32,101 bases of DNA from Syntrophaceae bacterium UBA1163 (GTDB lineage: Bacteria > Desulfobacterota > BSN033 > UBA1163), in assembly GCA_002311635.1 (NCBI GenBank), contig DBZJ01000075.1:1-32101 (forward strand), written 5' to 3'. The translations under genes were made by a program, and so were the position numbers. Positions 31,815 through 32,101 of the stretch are shown here, piece after piece. Within the stretch, counting starts at the first letter, position 1, and every line of letters starts with the position of its first letter. Below the pieces are notes generated by a model. The model was not told the DNA's origin. It did no database searches and was given only the letters and a program-made list of their open reading frames with translations.

Positions 31815-32101
31815 ATGGGGTGCTCTCCGGAGGTGTGGGGTAATCGCCGATCAACAGACTCTATCGTCGATCATCTCTTACTCTTCGTAAAATCAACATT
31901 CTTGAAAAGTGCGGATATCTGCTATCTATCTTCTGTTTCCGATACTTCAAAAAAGTCACGCTATGATTTTCAAATATTCACCTGGGATGCGTGATTTCTA
32001 CCAGAAATCCTCAGGCCAAGATGTTATCGTTGAGCGATGCTTTGTGGTGGAGTCTTCATTGCCTCTTCTTAACCATTCCTTCCTCCTACCAGTAATTGTG
32101 T
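31815..32101. other. Non-coding right end
   Basis: No gene was recognised. On the minus strand AGGAGGAAGGA (near 32080) precedes an ATG that stays open for only six codons. The ttaaccattccttcct stretch near 32069 weakly resembles the local repeat family. Confidence 0.4.

Overview
The window looks like part of a chromosome from an anaerobic member of the Desulfobacterota (former Deltaproteobacteria). This is an inference from gene content: a giant two-headed 2-hydroxyacyl-CoA dehydratase activase, two DUF3047 proteins, a DUF523-DUF1722 fusion, a -24/-12 promoter and many intergenic palindromes. No rRNA, tRNA or CRISPR array was seen.

Layout. 1-1.6 kb (minus strand) holds the 5' end of a cobalamin-binding radical SAM protein, the decayed remains of a slipin/band-7 gene, a doubtful small ORF and a lipoprotein. 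1.7-8.6 kb is an accessory island. It carries a tyrosine recombinase whose reading frame is broken by one base in an A8 run, and, converging on it, a 1723-codon gene. That protein joins an N-terminal nucleoside phosphorylase/nucleosidase domain to a small alpha/beta module, a STAND-type NTPase and about 1000 residues of helical repeats. It is visibly GC-richer than its surroundings and has the architecture of an NLR/Avs-like single-gene anti-phage sensor with a predicted ATP-nucleosidase effector. It is the most interesting object here.

8.6-22.2 kb is ordinary chromosome: a DUF3047 exported protein, a small membrane protein, acylphosphatase, the 1396-residue activase, purE, a Sua5-type threonylcarbamoyl-AMP synthase with an adjacent PLD-family nuclease, TatD DNase, an isochorismatase-like hydrolase and a CoA-type Nudix hydrolase. 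These are followed by a minus-strand amidohydrolase-GNAT-cupin operon and a DUF523-DUF1722 protein. A 124-bp MITE-like element with 20-bp perfect terminal inverted repeats lies 8 bp upstream of the last gene.

22.4-32.1 kb holds a hypothetical protein, a second DUF3047 protein, a flavodoxin-family protein, an HD-domain protein, a sigma-54-type promoter driving a 42-residue acidic ORF and a single-domain response regulator. It continues with a signal peptidase I overlapping a membrane-anchored NTF2-like protein, an orphan branched-chain-type substrate-binding protein, an AHSA1/SRPBCC protein and a formate/nitrite transporter whose first ~23 codons are out of frame with the rest. Diverged repeat copies occupy the intergenic regions between 27.7 and 30.4 kb.

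Three loci (slipin, integrase, FNT transporter) each contain a one-base lesion. The slipin gene is clearly dead. The other two could be recent pseudogenes, slippage-dependent genes or assembly errors, which sequence alone cannot separate.
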